Positions 56,039-64,000 of a stretch of DNA of 64,000 bases are shown one piece after another (position 1 is the first letter of the stretch; each line of letters opens with the position of its first letter). The stretch comes from Pseudomonas sp. KUIN-1 (GTDB lineage: Bacteria > Pseudomonadota > Gammaproteobacteria > Pseudomonadales > Pseudomonadaceae): positions 2,790,001 through 2,854,000 of the forward strand of contig NZ_AP020337.1 of assembly GCF_009176725.1 (NCBI RefSeq), written 5' to 3'. The translations under genes were made by a program, and so were the position numbers. Below the pieces are notes generated by a model. That model did not search any database and was not told the DNA's origin. It worked only from the letters and a program-made list of their open reading frames with translations.

Positions 56039-58531
56039 GTGCCTGACGACCTGCCTTCTGCGCTTCCTCATGACCTGGATGTCGACCTTGTACCGCCCCG
56101 GCAATTGCCGTTTTTCCGACGCCTGTTGGCGCGGCTGATGGGGCGCGGCCTTACCGGGCTGCGCTCGCAGCACGCGCCCTCATGGTCGCAGGGGCATGCC
56201 GACGGTTATCTGAACGGCCACATCGAAGGCGTGCGTGAAGGCTATGAAGAGGGTTATCTGGATGGCCAGGAGTCGGGCCGTCAGGTGCTGGTCATCAGCG
56301 ATACCCGGCCAGCCCGGCATCGTGGCCCCAAGGTCGACGATCATCTGTTCGATGACTGGCGACTGGCGCTCACACCTGAACTGAAAAAGCGCATCAAGGC
56401 CGATGTCGCCGAAAAACTCCCCGCACATGCCCAGCCCAGCGCGGCGCAGTGGAAGATGATTTTCAGCGATACGCCGTCTACCTACGTGATTGCCGGGGCC
56501 GGCGCAGGCAAATCCACGTCGCTGGTCCTGCGGATTCTGTTGCTGCATCACTACCTGGGCTTCGAACTGAACGCCATGACGGTGGTGACCTTCACCCGTG
56601 AGTCGCGCAAGGACTTCATCAGCAAACTGATCGATGTCATGGCCCTGTGGGGGCATGCGCTGGAGCAAAAGCAGGCGCGCGAGGTGGTACGTACCTTCCA
56701 TTCGCGCATTCTGCCGCTGGTGCGCAGCCTGCCGGGGTTTGAGCAGCTGCGCGCGTTCGAGAACCTGAGCAGTCAGTCTTCCGGCCTGGAAGAGGCGGAC
56801 AGCAACCCCTTCGACTTGCGGATCAACGATGCGCAGCGCCAGCAACTCAATCTCTGCTACCGCGATCTGTACGCCGGCAACGAGCGTTTTCGCGAAGTCA
56901 TGGCGCCGCTGTATCGCCATGCCCTGCAGCTCAAGGAACTGGACCGCGATCACCCTGATGTGCAGAAACGGGTCGCCGTGACCGAGCTGTCCTCGAAACG
57001 CGATGAGGAGTGGTGCGACACCGTTGAAGATCTATGGATTCGCGCGGGAGCCTGGCCTATAAAAGGCATTGAGCCCATGCGCCAAGCTGTTGAAATAAAT
57101 GGTTTTCCGTTTTCTTTTCACGGCTATATCGCCGAGCTGGATGCCTGGGTCGTGCTGGGTCTGGACGCCAGTGAGGACCAGCAACTCAAGCGGCCGGGCG
57201 CCAAGCTGCCGGTGTGGGCAGAGGGCGTGATAAAGCGCACGCTGTTTCAAGCTTTCTGCAGTAAGCCATTGATATGGTTGGATAACTACCAGTCGGCCAA
57301 TGAGGTTTTGCAATCGCTGGCAGGGGAAGCCGCCGCGGGGCCTGGATTCGATTACCGGGTCAAGGGCGAACTCGGTGCGGCACCCTTGCTGGACTGCTTC
57401 GTCACGGCCGCCAGCTTCATCGAGAACCTGGGGCTGGATGTGCCGAGCGCCGTGTCCGAGATGAGTTTTGCCAGCGATGACCCGGACCGCTTCTTCTTCG
57501 AAGCACTCAGCCTGTTCTGGAAAGCCTTTGAAACGCACCTGCTGGCTCAATCGCCGCCGATCATGACCTACAACCGCATGTTTGCCTTGTTCGGCGAGAC
57601 CTCACCCGAGAACCTCAAGCACGTCAGTGACCCGATGCTCAGACCCTTGGCGCATTTGATGATCGACGAGTTCCAGGACGTCTCGCCGCAGATCGTGTCA
57701 TGGTTACGCGCCAGCCTGCGCGAAATCAGGCGTCGTGGTCCGGCGTTGCACACGGGCCGCATCGCCCAGCATTCATCGCTGCTGTGTGTCGGTGACGATT
57801 GGCAGTCGATCTACGGCTGGCGCGGCAGCTCGCCGAAGTACTTCATGGAGTTCGCAAAGGAGTTTTCCTCCCCGGCGACCACCAGGGTCATGCTCAGTGA
57901 CAACTTCCGCAGTCATCAGCACATCATCGACGCCGCCGAGCACATCGTCCGTGCGGCCCCGGCCATCCCGGGCAAGAAGGCCCGCGCCAGCGGCCTGCTT
58001 CAGGAGCTGCTGCCGGTCAAGGTACTGGATCGCGATGAGGACGAGCTTGCCGAGCGGGTCGCCGAGCATTACCACGATGGCGACTCGATCCTGCTGCTGT
58101 ACCGCAAGGGCAGCGAGAAGACGCGCTTCTCGGCGCGCCTGCAGGCATTGATCGACGCTGATTCGGCAAATGGCGCGCAGAACCGTCGCATCAGAACGCT
58201 GACCTACCACAGCTCCAAGGGCTTGCAGGCGGATGCCGTATTTTTGCTGGGCGATTGTCAGCATCTGACCGTCTCGCCCTACAAGAATCAGGTTTACCGG
58301 TTGGCAGGGCTGGGAGATACGAATGATCTTCAGCCATTCGATACGGCACAGAAGGATGAAGTCTTGCGTCTGGCCTATGTCGCCATTACTCGTTCGGCGC
58401 GGCACTGTTATTGGTATATCGATGAAGGCGCCACTTCAGGAGACGCTGTTCAGATGCCCAAAGCGTCAGACAGGATTGCCCGCGACAAGCCTTTCTTCGA
58501 AGACCTGCGTAACAGGGTTCGTGCCGGCTGA
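56039..58531 (+). CDS. UvrD/Rep-like superfamily 1 helicase with N-terminal Gly-repeat extension
   Basis: ATP-dependent DNA helicase-like protein, 830 residues. Residues 1-130 are a unique extension with a repeat of G-x3-G type (GHADGYLNGHIEGVREGYEEGYLDG), like those in FliH. SF1 motifs follow: Walker A VIAGAGAGKSTSLVLRIL (about 150-167), Ia VVTFTRESRKDFISKL, Walker B LMIDEFQDVSPQIV (about 540), III LCVGDDWQSIYGWRGSSP (about 582), IV SDNFRSHQHIIDAAEHI, V TYHSSKGLQADAVFLLG (about 724), and VI LAYVAITRSARHCYWY. It is thus catalytically complete. It is not UvrD or Rep themselves: the 2B-domain region is replaced by a long unrelated insert. The start GTG 56039 is the only early start; the upstream spacing to a possible HrpL box is about 40 bp. 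The gene stands alone. Confidence 0.85.
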   Translation: MPDDLPSALPHDLDVDLVPPRQLPFFRRLLARLMGRGLTGLRSQHAPSWSQGHADGYLNGHIEGVREGYEEGYLDGQESGRQVLVISDTRPARHRGPKVDDHLFDDWRLALTPELKKRIKADVAEKLPAHAQPSAAQWKMIFSDTPSTYVIAGAGAGKSTSLVLRILLLHHYLGFELNAMTVVTFTRESRKDFISKLIDVMALWGHALEQKQAREVVRTFHSRILPLVRSLPGFEQLRAFENLSSQSSGLEEADSNPFDLRINDAQRQQLNLCYRDLYAGNERFREVMAPLYRHALQLKELDRDHPDVQKRVAVTELSSKRDEEWCDTVEDLWIRAGAWPIKGIEPMRQAVEINGFPFSFHGYIAELDAWVVLGLDASEDQQLKRPGAKLPVWAEGVIKRTLFQAFCSKPLIWLDNYQSANEVLQSLAGEAAAGPGFDYRVKGELGAAPLLDCFVTAASFIENLGLDVPSAVSEMSFASDDPDRFFFEALSLFWKAFETHLLAQSPPIMTYNRMFALFGETSPENLKHVSDPMLRPLAHLMIDEFQDVSPQIVSWLRASLREIRRRGPALHTGRIAQHSSLLCVGDDWQSIYGWRGSSPKYFMEFAKEFSSPATTRVMLSDNFRSHQHIIDAAEHIVRAAPAIPGKKARASGLLQELLPVKVLDRDEDELAERVAEHYHDGDSILLLYRKGSEKTRFSARLQALIDADSANGAQNRRIRTLTYHSSKGLQADAVFLLGDCQHLTVSPYKNQVYRLAGLGDTNDLQPFDTAQKDEVLRLAYVAITRSARHCYWYIDEGATSGDAVQMPKASDRIARDKPFFEDLRNRVRAG

Positions 58532-58541
58532 GGCATTCATG

Positions 58542-58808
58542 TCAGATAAAACCGGCGATCTGTCGTTGCGTATGAGTGCCGAATAATTCCAGCTCATCCT
58601 CGATGGCTTCGATGATGCGCTCCACGTCTGCGGCATTCATCACGGTAGAACAGGGCAGACCGGCAATGGCGACCACTGTTTCACCGCTGGCACGGTCGAA
58701 AAGTCGCGCAATCATGCTCCCTGGCGCATCCATCGAGGCTTCGAAACCCACGGGGTGGAAGTGCCAGCGCATCAATTGGCATGCATTGGGGAATGTGACT
58801 TTAGTCAT
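58542..58808 (-). CDS. DUF1652 family protein
   Basis: Small protein of 88 residues, typical of pseudomonads. Its pattern MRWHFHPVGFEASMDAPGSMIARLFDRASGE ... VAIAGLPCSTVMNAADVERIIEAIEDEL is the DUF1652 domain over the whole length. No signal peptide or TM segment. Start ATG 58808 follows AGGTGGGCCCTCGTC. It converges on the helicase gene (10-bp gap). Function unknown. Confidence 0.83.
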   Translation of the reverse strand: MTKVTFPNACQLMRWHFHPVGFEASMDAPGSMIARLFDRASGETVVAIAGLPCSTVMNAADVERIIEAIEDELELFGTHTQRQIAGFI

Positions 58809-59196
58809 GACGAGGGCCCACCTGAATCAATCGAGCACTTCCTTTGCTCCAATGGGTAGGCAGACAGCCAGAATGCGTCCGGTAAGCCATGATGACGAGG
58901 CGATGACCAGCGCTACAGATCATCGGTCGGTCAAGTTGCTTTCCAGCAGGATCGCTGAGCGGTCTGACGAACATTGAAAGTAGCATCTGCCAGCACCGTT
59001 CTGGAAAAATTTTTTATGACGAAGCACAAAAAAATCAATTATATGACTTGTGTCATTAGAAGGTATTAATAGGCACGCTCCATGCATTTGCAGAGCCGCT
59101 GCCGCAAGTCCTTCAATGGAATGAATTTGCCGTGACGAAGATGGTTTTCGTGCCGGGTCTGGGGCAAGCTGTCGCTATTGACCCGAGGAACCGCAC
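58809..59196. other. 388-bp gap before the polyamine-type binding protein
   Basis: It contains the promoter of the DUF1652 gene (minus) and, on the plus strand, an inverted repeat ATGAC-TTGT-GTCAT (59043-59056) just upstream of a sigma-54-like promoter (59071-59086). The stretch 59010-59070 is A+T-rich. No gene was seen. Confidence 0.55.
59071..59086 (+). promoter_or_regulatory. Sigma-54-like promoter of the polyamine-type binding protein
   Basis: AGGCACGCTCCATGCA has GG at 59072-59073 and GC at 59084-59085 with ten bases between, and CACG after GG as in the consensus. TGCA replaces TTGCW partly. The start would be near 59097. A perfect inverted repeat ATGAC-TTGT-GTCAT lies only 15 bp upstream, closer than usual for an enhancer. 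Confidence 0.45.
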
Positions 59197-60276
59197 ATGC
59201 TGAAAAAATCCCTTGCCGCACTGGTGTTGCTGGCCTCGACCAGTCACGCGGCAGAGACGGTCAATATCTACAACTGGACGGACTATATAGCGCCGGACAC
59301 CCTGAAGAATTTCGAAGCCGCCACCGGTTTCAAGACCACTTACCAAACCTTTGAAACCAATGAAGCGCTGAACGCAAAGCTGCTGGCTGGCCACTCCGGT
59401 CACGATGTGGTTTTTCCGTCCATTCATTTCATGGGACGACAAATCCAGAACGGGCTGCTCAAAACCCTCGACAAGCGGCAGTTGCCCAACTGGAAAAACC
59501 TCAACCCGGTCCTGCTCAAGGCGCTGGAGGGCAGTGATCCCGGTAATCAGCATGGCTTCCCTTATCTGTGGGGCAGTACCGGCATCGGCTATGACTCGAC
59601 CAAGGTCAAGGCCATCCTCGGCAAGGATGCACCGCTCGATTCCTGGGATCTGGTGCTCAAGCCGGAAAACATGAAAAAGCTCGCCCAATGCGGTGTGGTA
59701 TTTCTCGACAGCGCGCCGGCTCTGCTGCCGATCACCCTGAATTACCTTGGCTTGCCACCACACAGCGAAGTGCCTGACGACTACCGCCAGGCAAAGGCGG
59801 TACTGGACAGCGTGCGGCCATACGTACGCAATTTCAGTTCTGCCGATTACATCGCCGACCTCGCGAAGGGCAGAATTTGTGTCGCGGTGGGCTATTCCGG
59901 GGATATTTCCCAGGCTCAGGAGCAGGCACAAAAAGAAGGCAATGGCATCACCATCGACTATGCCGTTCCGAAGGAGGGCGCGCCCATGTGGTTCGACATG
60001 GTCGCCATCCCTGCGGACGCCACCGATATCAAGGGCGCCTACGCGTTCCTGAATTACCTGCTGCGCCCCGAAGTGATCGCCAACATCACCAATACCGTGC
60101 ATTACGCCAACGGCAATGAAAAGGCAGACGCGCTGATAGGTCCCGGCCTGTGGACCGATACCACGGTGTACCCGGACGCCGACATGTTGAGCCGCCTGTT
60201 TGTGATGTCTCAGGTCCCGGACACTATCGATGCGTTGCGCGAGAAGCTCTGGGACAGTTTCAGGGCCGACAGGTAA
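59197..60276 (+). CDS. Polyamine-type ABC transporter periplasmic binding protein (PotF/SpuD-like)
   Basis: Family 1 extracellular solute-binding protein of 359 residues. Signal peptide MLKKSLAALVLLASTSHA, then AETVNIYNWTDYIAPDTL, the hallmark opening of putrescine/spermidine-binding proteins. Other polyamine-family features are YQTFETNEALNAKLLAGHSGHDVVFP, YLWGSTGIGYD and FDMVAIPADATDIKGAYAFLNYLL. The usual potGHI transport genes are absent on either side, so it is an orphan that would use another system or act as a sensor. Ligand residues were not verified in detail; the ligand may be a polyamine or related guanidino compound. Confidence 0.88.
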   Translation: MLKKSLAALVLLASTSHAAETVNIYNWTDYIAPDTLKNFEAATGFKTTYQTFETNEALNAKLLAGHSGHDVVFPSIHFMGRQIQNGLLKTLDKRQLPNWKNLNPVLLKALEGSDPGNQHGFPYLWGSTGIGYDSTKVKAILGKDAPLDSWDLVLKPENMKKLAQCGVVFLDSAPALLPITLNYLGLPPHSEVPDDYRQAKAVLDSVRPYVRNFSSADYIADLAKGRICVAVGYSGDISQAQEQAQKEGNGITIDYAVPKEGAPMWFDMVAIPADATDIKGAYAFLNYLLRPEVIANITNTVHYANGNEKADALIGPGLWTDTTVYPDADMLSRLFVMSQVPDTIDALREKLWDSFRADR

Positions 60277-60282
60277 CGTTGC

Positions 60283-60996
60283 TCAGATGACATGAGCCTG
60301 TTGCAGTTCGGTCAGTGCCTGAGCCTTCAACCGGGCCAGCAGCGGATCGCGACGATCCCTTGGCGTCTGCAGCCCGACCGGTAATTGGTGGGTGATTGTG
60401 CCGGGGCGGCTGCCCATCACCAGCACGCGGTCGCTCAGGTACAACGCCTCGTCAACATCATGAGTCACCAGCAACAGGGTAATGGCATGGCGCGCAGCCA
60501 GTTGCAGCAGCAGGTCCTGGAGCTTCATCCGGGTAAACGCATCGACTGCGCTGAACGGCTCATCCAGCAGCAACACCGCCGGGTGCGAGTACAGGCCGCG
60601 CGCGATGGCCACGCGTTGCGCCATGCCCCCGGACAGCGCTTTGGGCAAGGCATCGGCAAAACCGGACAGGCCCACTTCTTCGATCAATTGAGCGACCCAG
60701 CGGCGGTCGTAGCGATCATCGTCACTGAAACCGATATTCTGTGCGACGGTCAGCCAGGGCATCAGGCGCGGCTCTTGAAACACGAACGCCACTTCGCCCT
60801 GAATACGCTGCACCGAACCACTAAATTCCTGCTCCAGCCCGGCGACAATCCTCAACAGCGTGCTTTTGCCGCAGCCGCTGGGGCCGAGCAGGCTGACGAT
60901 TTCACCTGACTGTAGCGACAGATCGATGCCGTGCAGCACGGTATTACCCGCGAACGCCTTGTGCTGGACGCGTATGTCCATCAGTGATTCCGGCAT
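60283..60996 (-). CDS. ABC transporter ATP-binding protein (SsuB/TauB/NrtD-like)
   Basis: ATPase of a sulfonate/nitrate/taurine-type importer, 237 residues. Walker A LGPSGCGKSTLLRIVAGL, Q-loop FVFQEPRLMPWL, signature LSGGMAQRVAIARGLY, Walker B VLLLDEPFSAVDAFTRM, switch LLVTHDVDEALYL. DEPFSAVDA is typical of the SsuB/TauB group. It is the last gene of a three-gene operon (SBP-permease-ATPase), 3 bp after the permease stop. No monooxygenase or reductase gene is nearby, so sulfonate use is not proven. Confidence 0.92.
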   Translation of the reverse strand: MPESLMDIRVQHKAFAGNTVLHGIDLSLQSGEIVSLLGPSGCGKSTLLRIVAGLEQEFSGSVQRIQGEVAFVFQEPRLMPWLTVAQNIGFSDDDRYDRRWVAQLIEEVGLSGFADALPKALSGGMAQRVAIARGLYSHPAVLLLDEPFSAVDAFTRMKLQDLLLQLAARHAITLLLVTHDVDEALYLSDRVLVMGSRPGTITHQLPVGLQTPRDRRDPLLARLKAQALTELQQAHVI

Positions 60997-60999
60997 CTA

Positions 61000-61848
61000 T
61001 CAACCCTCACGGCTTTGCCCGTTGAATGTATCGCGCCAGGCCAGGAAGCGTTTTTCCAGGCTTGCCAGCAGGCCGTCGCTGAGTTTGCCCAGTGTCGCCA
61101 GAACGATGATCGCCGCCAGCACGATGTCCGGACGCGAGGTTTCGCGCCCGTCACTGAGCAGGTAGCCCAGGCCTTTGGTGGCAGCGATCAGCTCGGCAGC
61201 CACCAGAAACATCCACGACAGGCTCATGCCGCTGCGCAAACCGGTAAACAGGCCGGGCAGGGCTGCGGGCAGAAGAATGCGCCGGGTCAGGCGATAGCGG
61301 CTCAAGCCATACATCTGGCCGACTTCCACCAGCTTTCGGTCAATGCCTCGAATCGCGGCCACGCCGTTGAGGTACACCGGAAAGAACGCACCAATGGCAA
61401 TCAGCACGATTTTCGATGTTTCGCCAATGCCCAGCCACAACAGCAGAAGCGGCACCCATGCCAGACTCGGAATGGAGCGAAGCCCGGCGAATGTAGGCTC
61501 CAGATACGCTTCTGCCTCGCGACTGAGCCCCACCCACGCGGCAAACACCAGGGCCAGACTCGCACCGATCGCAAAGCCGCTGAGCACACGCAACAGACTG
61601 GCGCTGATGTGCTTCCACAACGCACCGTCCGCCAGGTCGCGCAGGGTCAGCACGATCTCGCTGGGCGCTGGCATCTGGTAGGCAGGCAGCCAGCCGATGC
61701 GTACGATCATTTCCAGCAAAACGATAATCACGGCCGGCACCACCAGGCCCTTGAGTGGTGTTCTGTAGCGCTGCCAAAGCGTTCGTTGTGCCTTGTCCGG
61801 CACTGTTGCCTGCGCTGAGGCAGGCAACGACTTGTCCCTGCGGGTCAT
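61000..61848 (-). CDS. ABC transporter permease (SsuC-like)
   Basis: Inner-membrane permease of 282 residues with about six TM segments (for example VVPAVIIVLLEMIVRIGWL, VLSGFAIGASLALVFAAWVG). The EAA loop is LVEVGQMYGLSRYRLTRRILLPAALPGLFTGLR. Its start overlaps the stop of the binding-protein gene by 4 bp. Substrate class as for its partner ATPase. Confidence 0.92.
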   Translation of the reverse strand: MTRRDKSLPASAQATVPDKAQRTLWQRYRTPLKGLVVPAVIIVLLEMIVRIGWLPAYQMPAPSEIVLTLRDLADGALWKHISASLLRVLSGFAIGASLALVFAAWVGLSREAEAYLEPTFAGLRSIPSLAWVPLLLLWLGIGETSKIVLIAIGAFFPVYLNGVAAIRGIDRKLVEVGQMYGLSRYRLTRRILLPAALPGLFTGLRSGMSLSWMFLVAAELIAATKGLGYLLSDGRETSRPDIVLAAIIVLATLGKLSDGLLASLEKRFLAWRDTFNGQSREG

Positions 61849-62855
61849 GGCGTGGCGATCACGGCTTTGGAGAATTCAGGCGTGATCAATTGATCAATGA
61901 CCTGTTCGACATTGACGCCTTTGCGCACCAGATCCTCGGAGACCAGAATCGGCGCTGCGGCCTTGGACGCTTCCACGTCTTTCGCGCTCAGTTGCGGGGT
62001 GCTCAGGTCTGTGCGGGTCAATTGCAGCCTGGCGACTTCCAGCGGCAGGCCCGACTCGGCCGCCAGCAGCCTGGCCAGCTCGTCAGGGTTTTTCACTGCC
62101 CATTCCCGGGCTTGTTCATAAGCGCTCAATACTGTCCTGATCGCCTGAGGATGTTCCTTGGCGTAGGTTTCCGTGACGCTCAGTACGCCATAGCTGTTGA
62201 AGTCCTTGTTGCGGTAAAGCAGGCGCGAGCCGGACTGGATTTCACTGGCCGCCATGTGCGGGTCAAGCCCTGCCCAGGCATCTACGTCACCTTTTTCGAG
62301 GGCGGTGCGTCCATCGGGATGCTGCAGGTGCAGCAGCTCGACATCATCCTTTTTCAGCCCGGCCTTCTGCAGCGCGCGCAAGGTGAACAGATAAGGGTCG
62401 GTGCCTTTGGTGGCGGCTATTTTCCTGCCTTTGAGCTCGGCGACCGATTGCAGCGGCGAATCCTTGCGCACCACCAGTGCGGTCCATTCTGCCCGGCTGT
62501 AGACATACACCGACTTGATCGGGCTGCCGTTGGCCCGCGCCAGCACCGCAGACAGGCTGGCCGACGATGCAAAGTCGACGCTGCCGCTGTTCAGGTACTC
62601 CAGCGAGCGGTTGCTACCCTGGCTCAACACCCAAGTGACTTTCGCCTCCGGCAGGGCTTTCTCCAGCCAGCCAAAATGCTTGAGCGCCAGGCTGACCGGC
62701 GAATAGTAGGCGTAGTCGAGGCGGATTTCCGCAGGTGCGGTCTCGGCGGCTTGCACTGTGCCATTGAGGCTCAACGCCAATAGGCAGGAGCTTGCCATCC
62801 AGCGAATCAGCGCGCGGGGAGACAGCAACCGAAAAGAAACGGGGGGTTGTGGCAT
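61845..62855 (-). CDS. Aliphatic-sulfonate/nitrate-type ABC transporter binding protein (SsuA-like)
   Basis: Periplasmic binding protein of 336 residues. A signal peptide ends near VQAAE (about residue 37), with the hydrophobic stretch WMASSCLLALSLNG. The mature part has LDYAYYSPVSLALKHFGWLEKALP, WVLSQGSNRSLEYLNSGSVDFASSAS and VAELKGRKIAATKGTDPYLFTLRALQKAGL, all typical of SsuA/TauA/NrtA-like proteins of the NMT1/THI5 superfamily. First gene of the operon. An imperfect inverted repeat lies 42 bp upstream. The ligand is uncertain: aliphatic sulfonate is the best guess. Confidence 0.88.
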   Translation of the reverse strand: MPQPPVSFRLLSPRALIRWMASSCLLALSLNGTVQAAETAPAEIRLDYAYYSPVSLALKHFGWLEKALPEAKVTWVLSQGSNRSLEYLNSGSVDFASSASLSAVLARANGSPIKSVYVYSRAEWTALVVRKDSPLQSVAELKGRKIAATKGTDPYLFTLRALQKAGLKKDDVELLHLQHPDGRTALEKGDVDAWAGLDPHMAASEIQSGSRLLYRNKDFNSYGVLSVTETYAKEHPQAIRTVLSAYEQAREWAVKNPDELARLLAAESGLPLEVARLQLTRTDLSTPQLSAKDVEASKAAAPILVSEDLVRKGVNVEQVIDQLITPEFSKAVIATP

Positions 62856-62896
62856 AGTGGCATCCAGGTCAGGAAAACTAGAGCCGCAGCGACCGG

Positions 62897-62910
62897 TTGG
62901 TATATTCCAA
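62897..62910. promoter_or_regulatory. Imperfect inverted repeat upstream of the SsuA-like gene
   Basis: TTGG-TATATT-CCAA is an inverted repeat 42 bp upstream of the ssuA start. It resembles a regulator half-site pair but matches no motif I can name with confidence. Confidence 0.25.
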
Positions 62911-63209
62911 AACAGGCAGTTCGCAGGGCGTGAAATTCAGAAAAGGAATATTGCACGCTCTATGCCAAACACCAGAGTGCTTGAATTCCGGGGTTTTACG
63001 CGGCTTTCCGGCGTCTTTGATGTTGATCTGACAACGGTCTGTTGAATGGCTGTTGCCAGGCAGACAGTCGGGTTTGATGACTCATCTTTCGACGATTTTT
63101 TGACATTTTCCCTGCTTGTCAGGCGATTTTTTTTGCCGGTATTGCAACAGAATCGTTTTTTGACACTCTTAATCGTCCACATTCTTAATTTCGAAACATG
63201 TGCGCACTA

Positions 63210-63350
63210 GGCTCTGTACGAAAAGTCGGCGAGCGAAGGTCAGGCGAGGCAAAAACAGGCGAGGAAGCGGAGTCTACGTGTTGTAAATGAGCATTCCGAG
63301 CCTGTTTTTAACGAAGCATCACCGAGCGCAGCCACTTTTCGTACAGAGCC
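63210..63350. mobile_element. MITE-like element with 18-bp terminal inverted repeats
   Basis: The ends are perfect inverted repeats: AGGCTCTGTACGAAAAGT at 63209-63226 and its reverse complement at 63334-63351. TA directly flanks GGCTCTG on the left (63208-63209) and follows the terminal CC on the right (63351-63352), suggesting a TA target duplication. The interior (about 105 bp) carries an inner inverted repeat AAAAACAGGC ... GCCTGTTTTT and no ORF. The element is 141 bp. TA duplications are made by IS630 and by some IS5-group elements, so it is probably a non-autonomous derivative of such an IS. Confidence 0.75.
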
Positions 63351-63475
63351 TAAGATTCGCGCGTGACCCTTTTTGACTGATCCGCAGAAATTTCCAGGGC
63401 GAGCTGCACAAGCCTGCGTATTCGCACCAGCCAAGTGGCTGTCCCCTTTCAAATGCGCACCGGACTCAGAAAATA

Positions 63476-64000
63476 ATGAATATGCCGAAAATGTCTTCCA
63501 TCAACCGACTTCAGCGCCGCCTTGCGTGGTGTTTCTTCCCCTCCGTGCTGGTGGCTTCTGCCCTGGTCCTGTTCACCATGGGCAAAGGCGTGCATGCAGA
63601 GCCCAAGAATGGTATCCAGACACTGGTATTTCTGCGTCATGCCGAAAAGCCGGCCATGGGGCTGGGGCAATTGAACTGCCAGGGGCTCAACCGGGCGATA
63701 GAGCTGTCGGAAGTCCTGCCCAGGGAATTCGGCAAGGCTGACTTCATCTTCGCCGCCAATCCGAGCCGACATGTGGAAGAGGGTGAGGGCGACCAGTCCT
63801 ACAGCTACGTTCGTCCGCTGATGACGGTAGGGCCCAGCGCAATCAAACTGGGGTTGCCCGTCAACCTTGACTTCGGTGCCAACGACACCGCAGACCTGGC
63901 CGATGAACTGATGCAGGACAAGTACCACAACGCAGTCATCTACACCGCCTGGTCGCATGGCTATCTGCCGGAGCTGATCAACAAGGTGGCTGAAGAAGCG
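63476..64000 (+). CDS. Histidine-phosphatase-superfamily protein (partial, C-terminus outside window)
   Basis: Reading frame from ATG 63476 to the window end, 175 residues visible. A hydrophobic segment (CFFPSVLVASALVLFTMG, about residues 19-37) ends with an A/E cleavage-like site (VHAEPK), so export is likely. The phosphohistidine motif is LVFLRHAEKPAMGLG (R-H-A-E-K-P), and the second His is in YTAWSHGYLPELI. The family is branch-1-like phosphoglycerate-mutase/acid-phosphatase, possibly a periplasmic phosphatase. The end of the gene is beyond the window. Starts at 63482 and 63491 are in frame. Confidence 0.75.
   Translation, partial: MNMPKMSSINRLQRRLAWCFFPSVLVASALVLFTMGKGVHAEPKNGIQTLVFLRHAEKPAMGLGQLNCQGLNRAIELSEVLPREFGKADFIFAANPSRHVEEGEGDQSYSYVRPLMTVGPSAIKLGLPVNLDFGANDTADLADELMQDKYHNAVIYTAWSHGYLPELINKVAEEA

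Larger units (their letters stand above)
62856..63475. other. 620-bp gap with SsuA promoter region and a MITE-like element
   Basis: It begins with the ssuA leader and an inverted repeat (62897-62910), then about 300 bp of A+T-rich DNA with nothing recognised, then the MITE-like element (63210-63350), then about 125 bp before the phosphatase-like gene. No gene with a ribosome-binding site was found. Confidence 0.6.

Overview
The window looks like chromosomal DNA of a fluorescent pseudomonad, most likely the Pseudomonas syringae group. It is GC-rich and gene-dense. It carries typical Pseudomonas loci: liu leucine catabolism, MuxABC-OpmB, the GlgE/TreS-Pep2/GlgB alpha-glucan operon, TamAB, DUF1652, and a CrcZ-family Hfq-titrating sRNA. 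The genus rests on gene content and arrangement seen here. The species group is an inference. I see no rRNA, tRNA, CRISPR array, intact insertion sequence or prophage.

Layout. 1-2.9 kb: leucine/isovalerate catabolism (liuA partial, HMG-CoA lyase, LiuR), with a CrcX/CrcY-type sRNA between liuE and liuA. 3-8.5 kb: a LysR regulator divergent from an acyl-CoA dehydrogenase, a PstS-like/OmpA fusion, exonuclease III and a GNAT. 8.6-15.7 kb: tamA-tamB, a LysR regulator, tpx. 15.8-24.8 kb: the tightly overlapping muxA-muxB-muxC-opmB efflux operon. 24.9-28.1 kb: an MHYT-GGDEF-EAL c-di-GMP protein, an SDR and a tiny proline-rich protein. 28.6-36.2 kb: glgE-treS/pep2-glgB, converting trehalose/maltose through maltose-1-phosphate to branched glucan, preceded by an AlgU-like promoter. 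36.2-44.6 kb: an autotransporter, a YhhS-type MFS exporter, a periplasmic lactonase-fold protein, the ABC-F ATPase YbiT and a DUF115/WaaZ-like protein. 45-49.1 kb: small envelope and stress genes (45-aa membrane protein, DUF3053 lipoprotein, GNAT, GST, DUF3830, hemerythrin-like protein, lipoprotein). 49.4-55.9 kb: an eight-gene catabolic operon (polar-amino-acid-type ABC importer, RidA, IclR regulator, fold-type III PLP deaminase, KDG kinase). 56-64 kb: a UvrD-like helicase, DUF1652, a polyamine-type binding protein, a sulfonate/nitrate-type ABC importer, a MITE-like element and a truncated histidine-phosphatase-like gene.

The most interesting signals are: (1) the unannotated sRNA at about 940-1320 on the minus strand, with a well-spaced sigma-54 promoter, many A-rich Hfq motifs and CbrB-like half-sites; (2) the operon at 49.4-55.9 kb, whose gene set fits uptake of D-glucosamine/D-glucosaminate, its deamination to 2-keto-3-deoxygluconate and phosphorylation into the Entner-Doudoroff pathway, under a sigma-54-like promoter and a palindrome suited to the IclR protein; (3) an AlgU-type promoter before glgE; (4) a near-consensus HrpL box before the UvrD-like helicase; (5) a 141-bp MITE-like element with 18-bp terminal inverted repeats and TA flanks.
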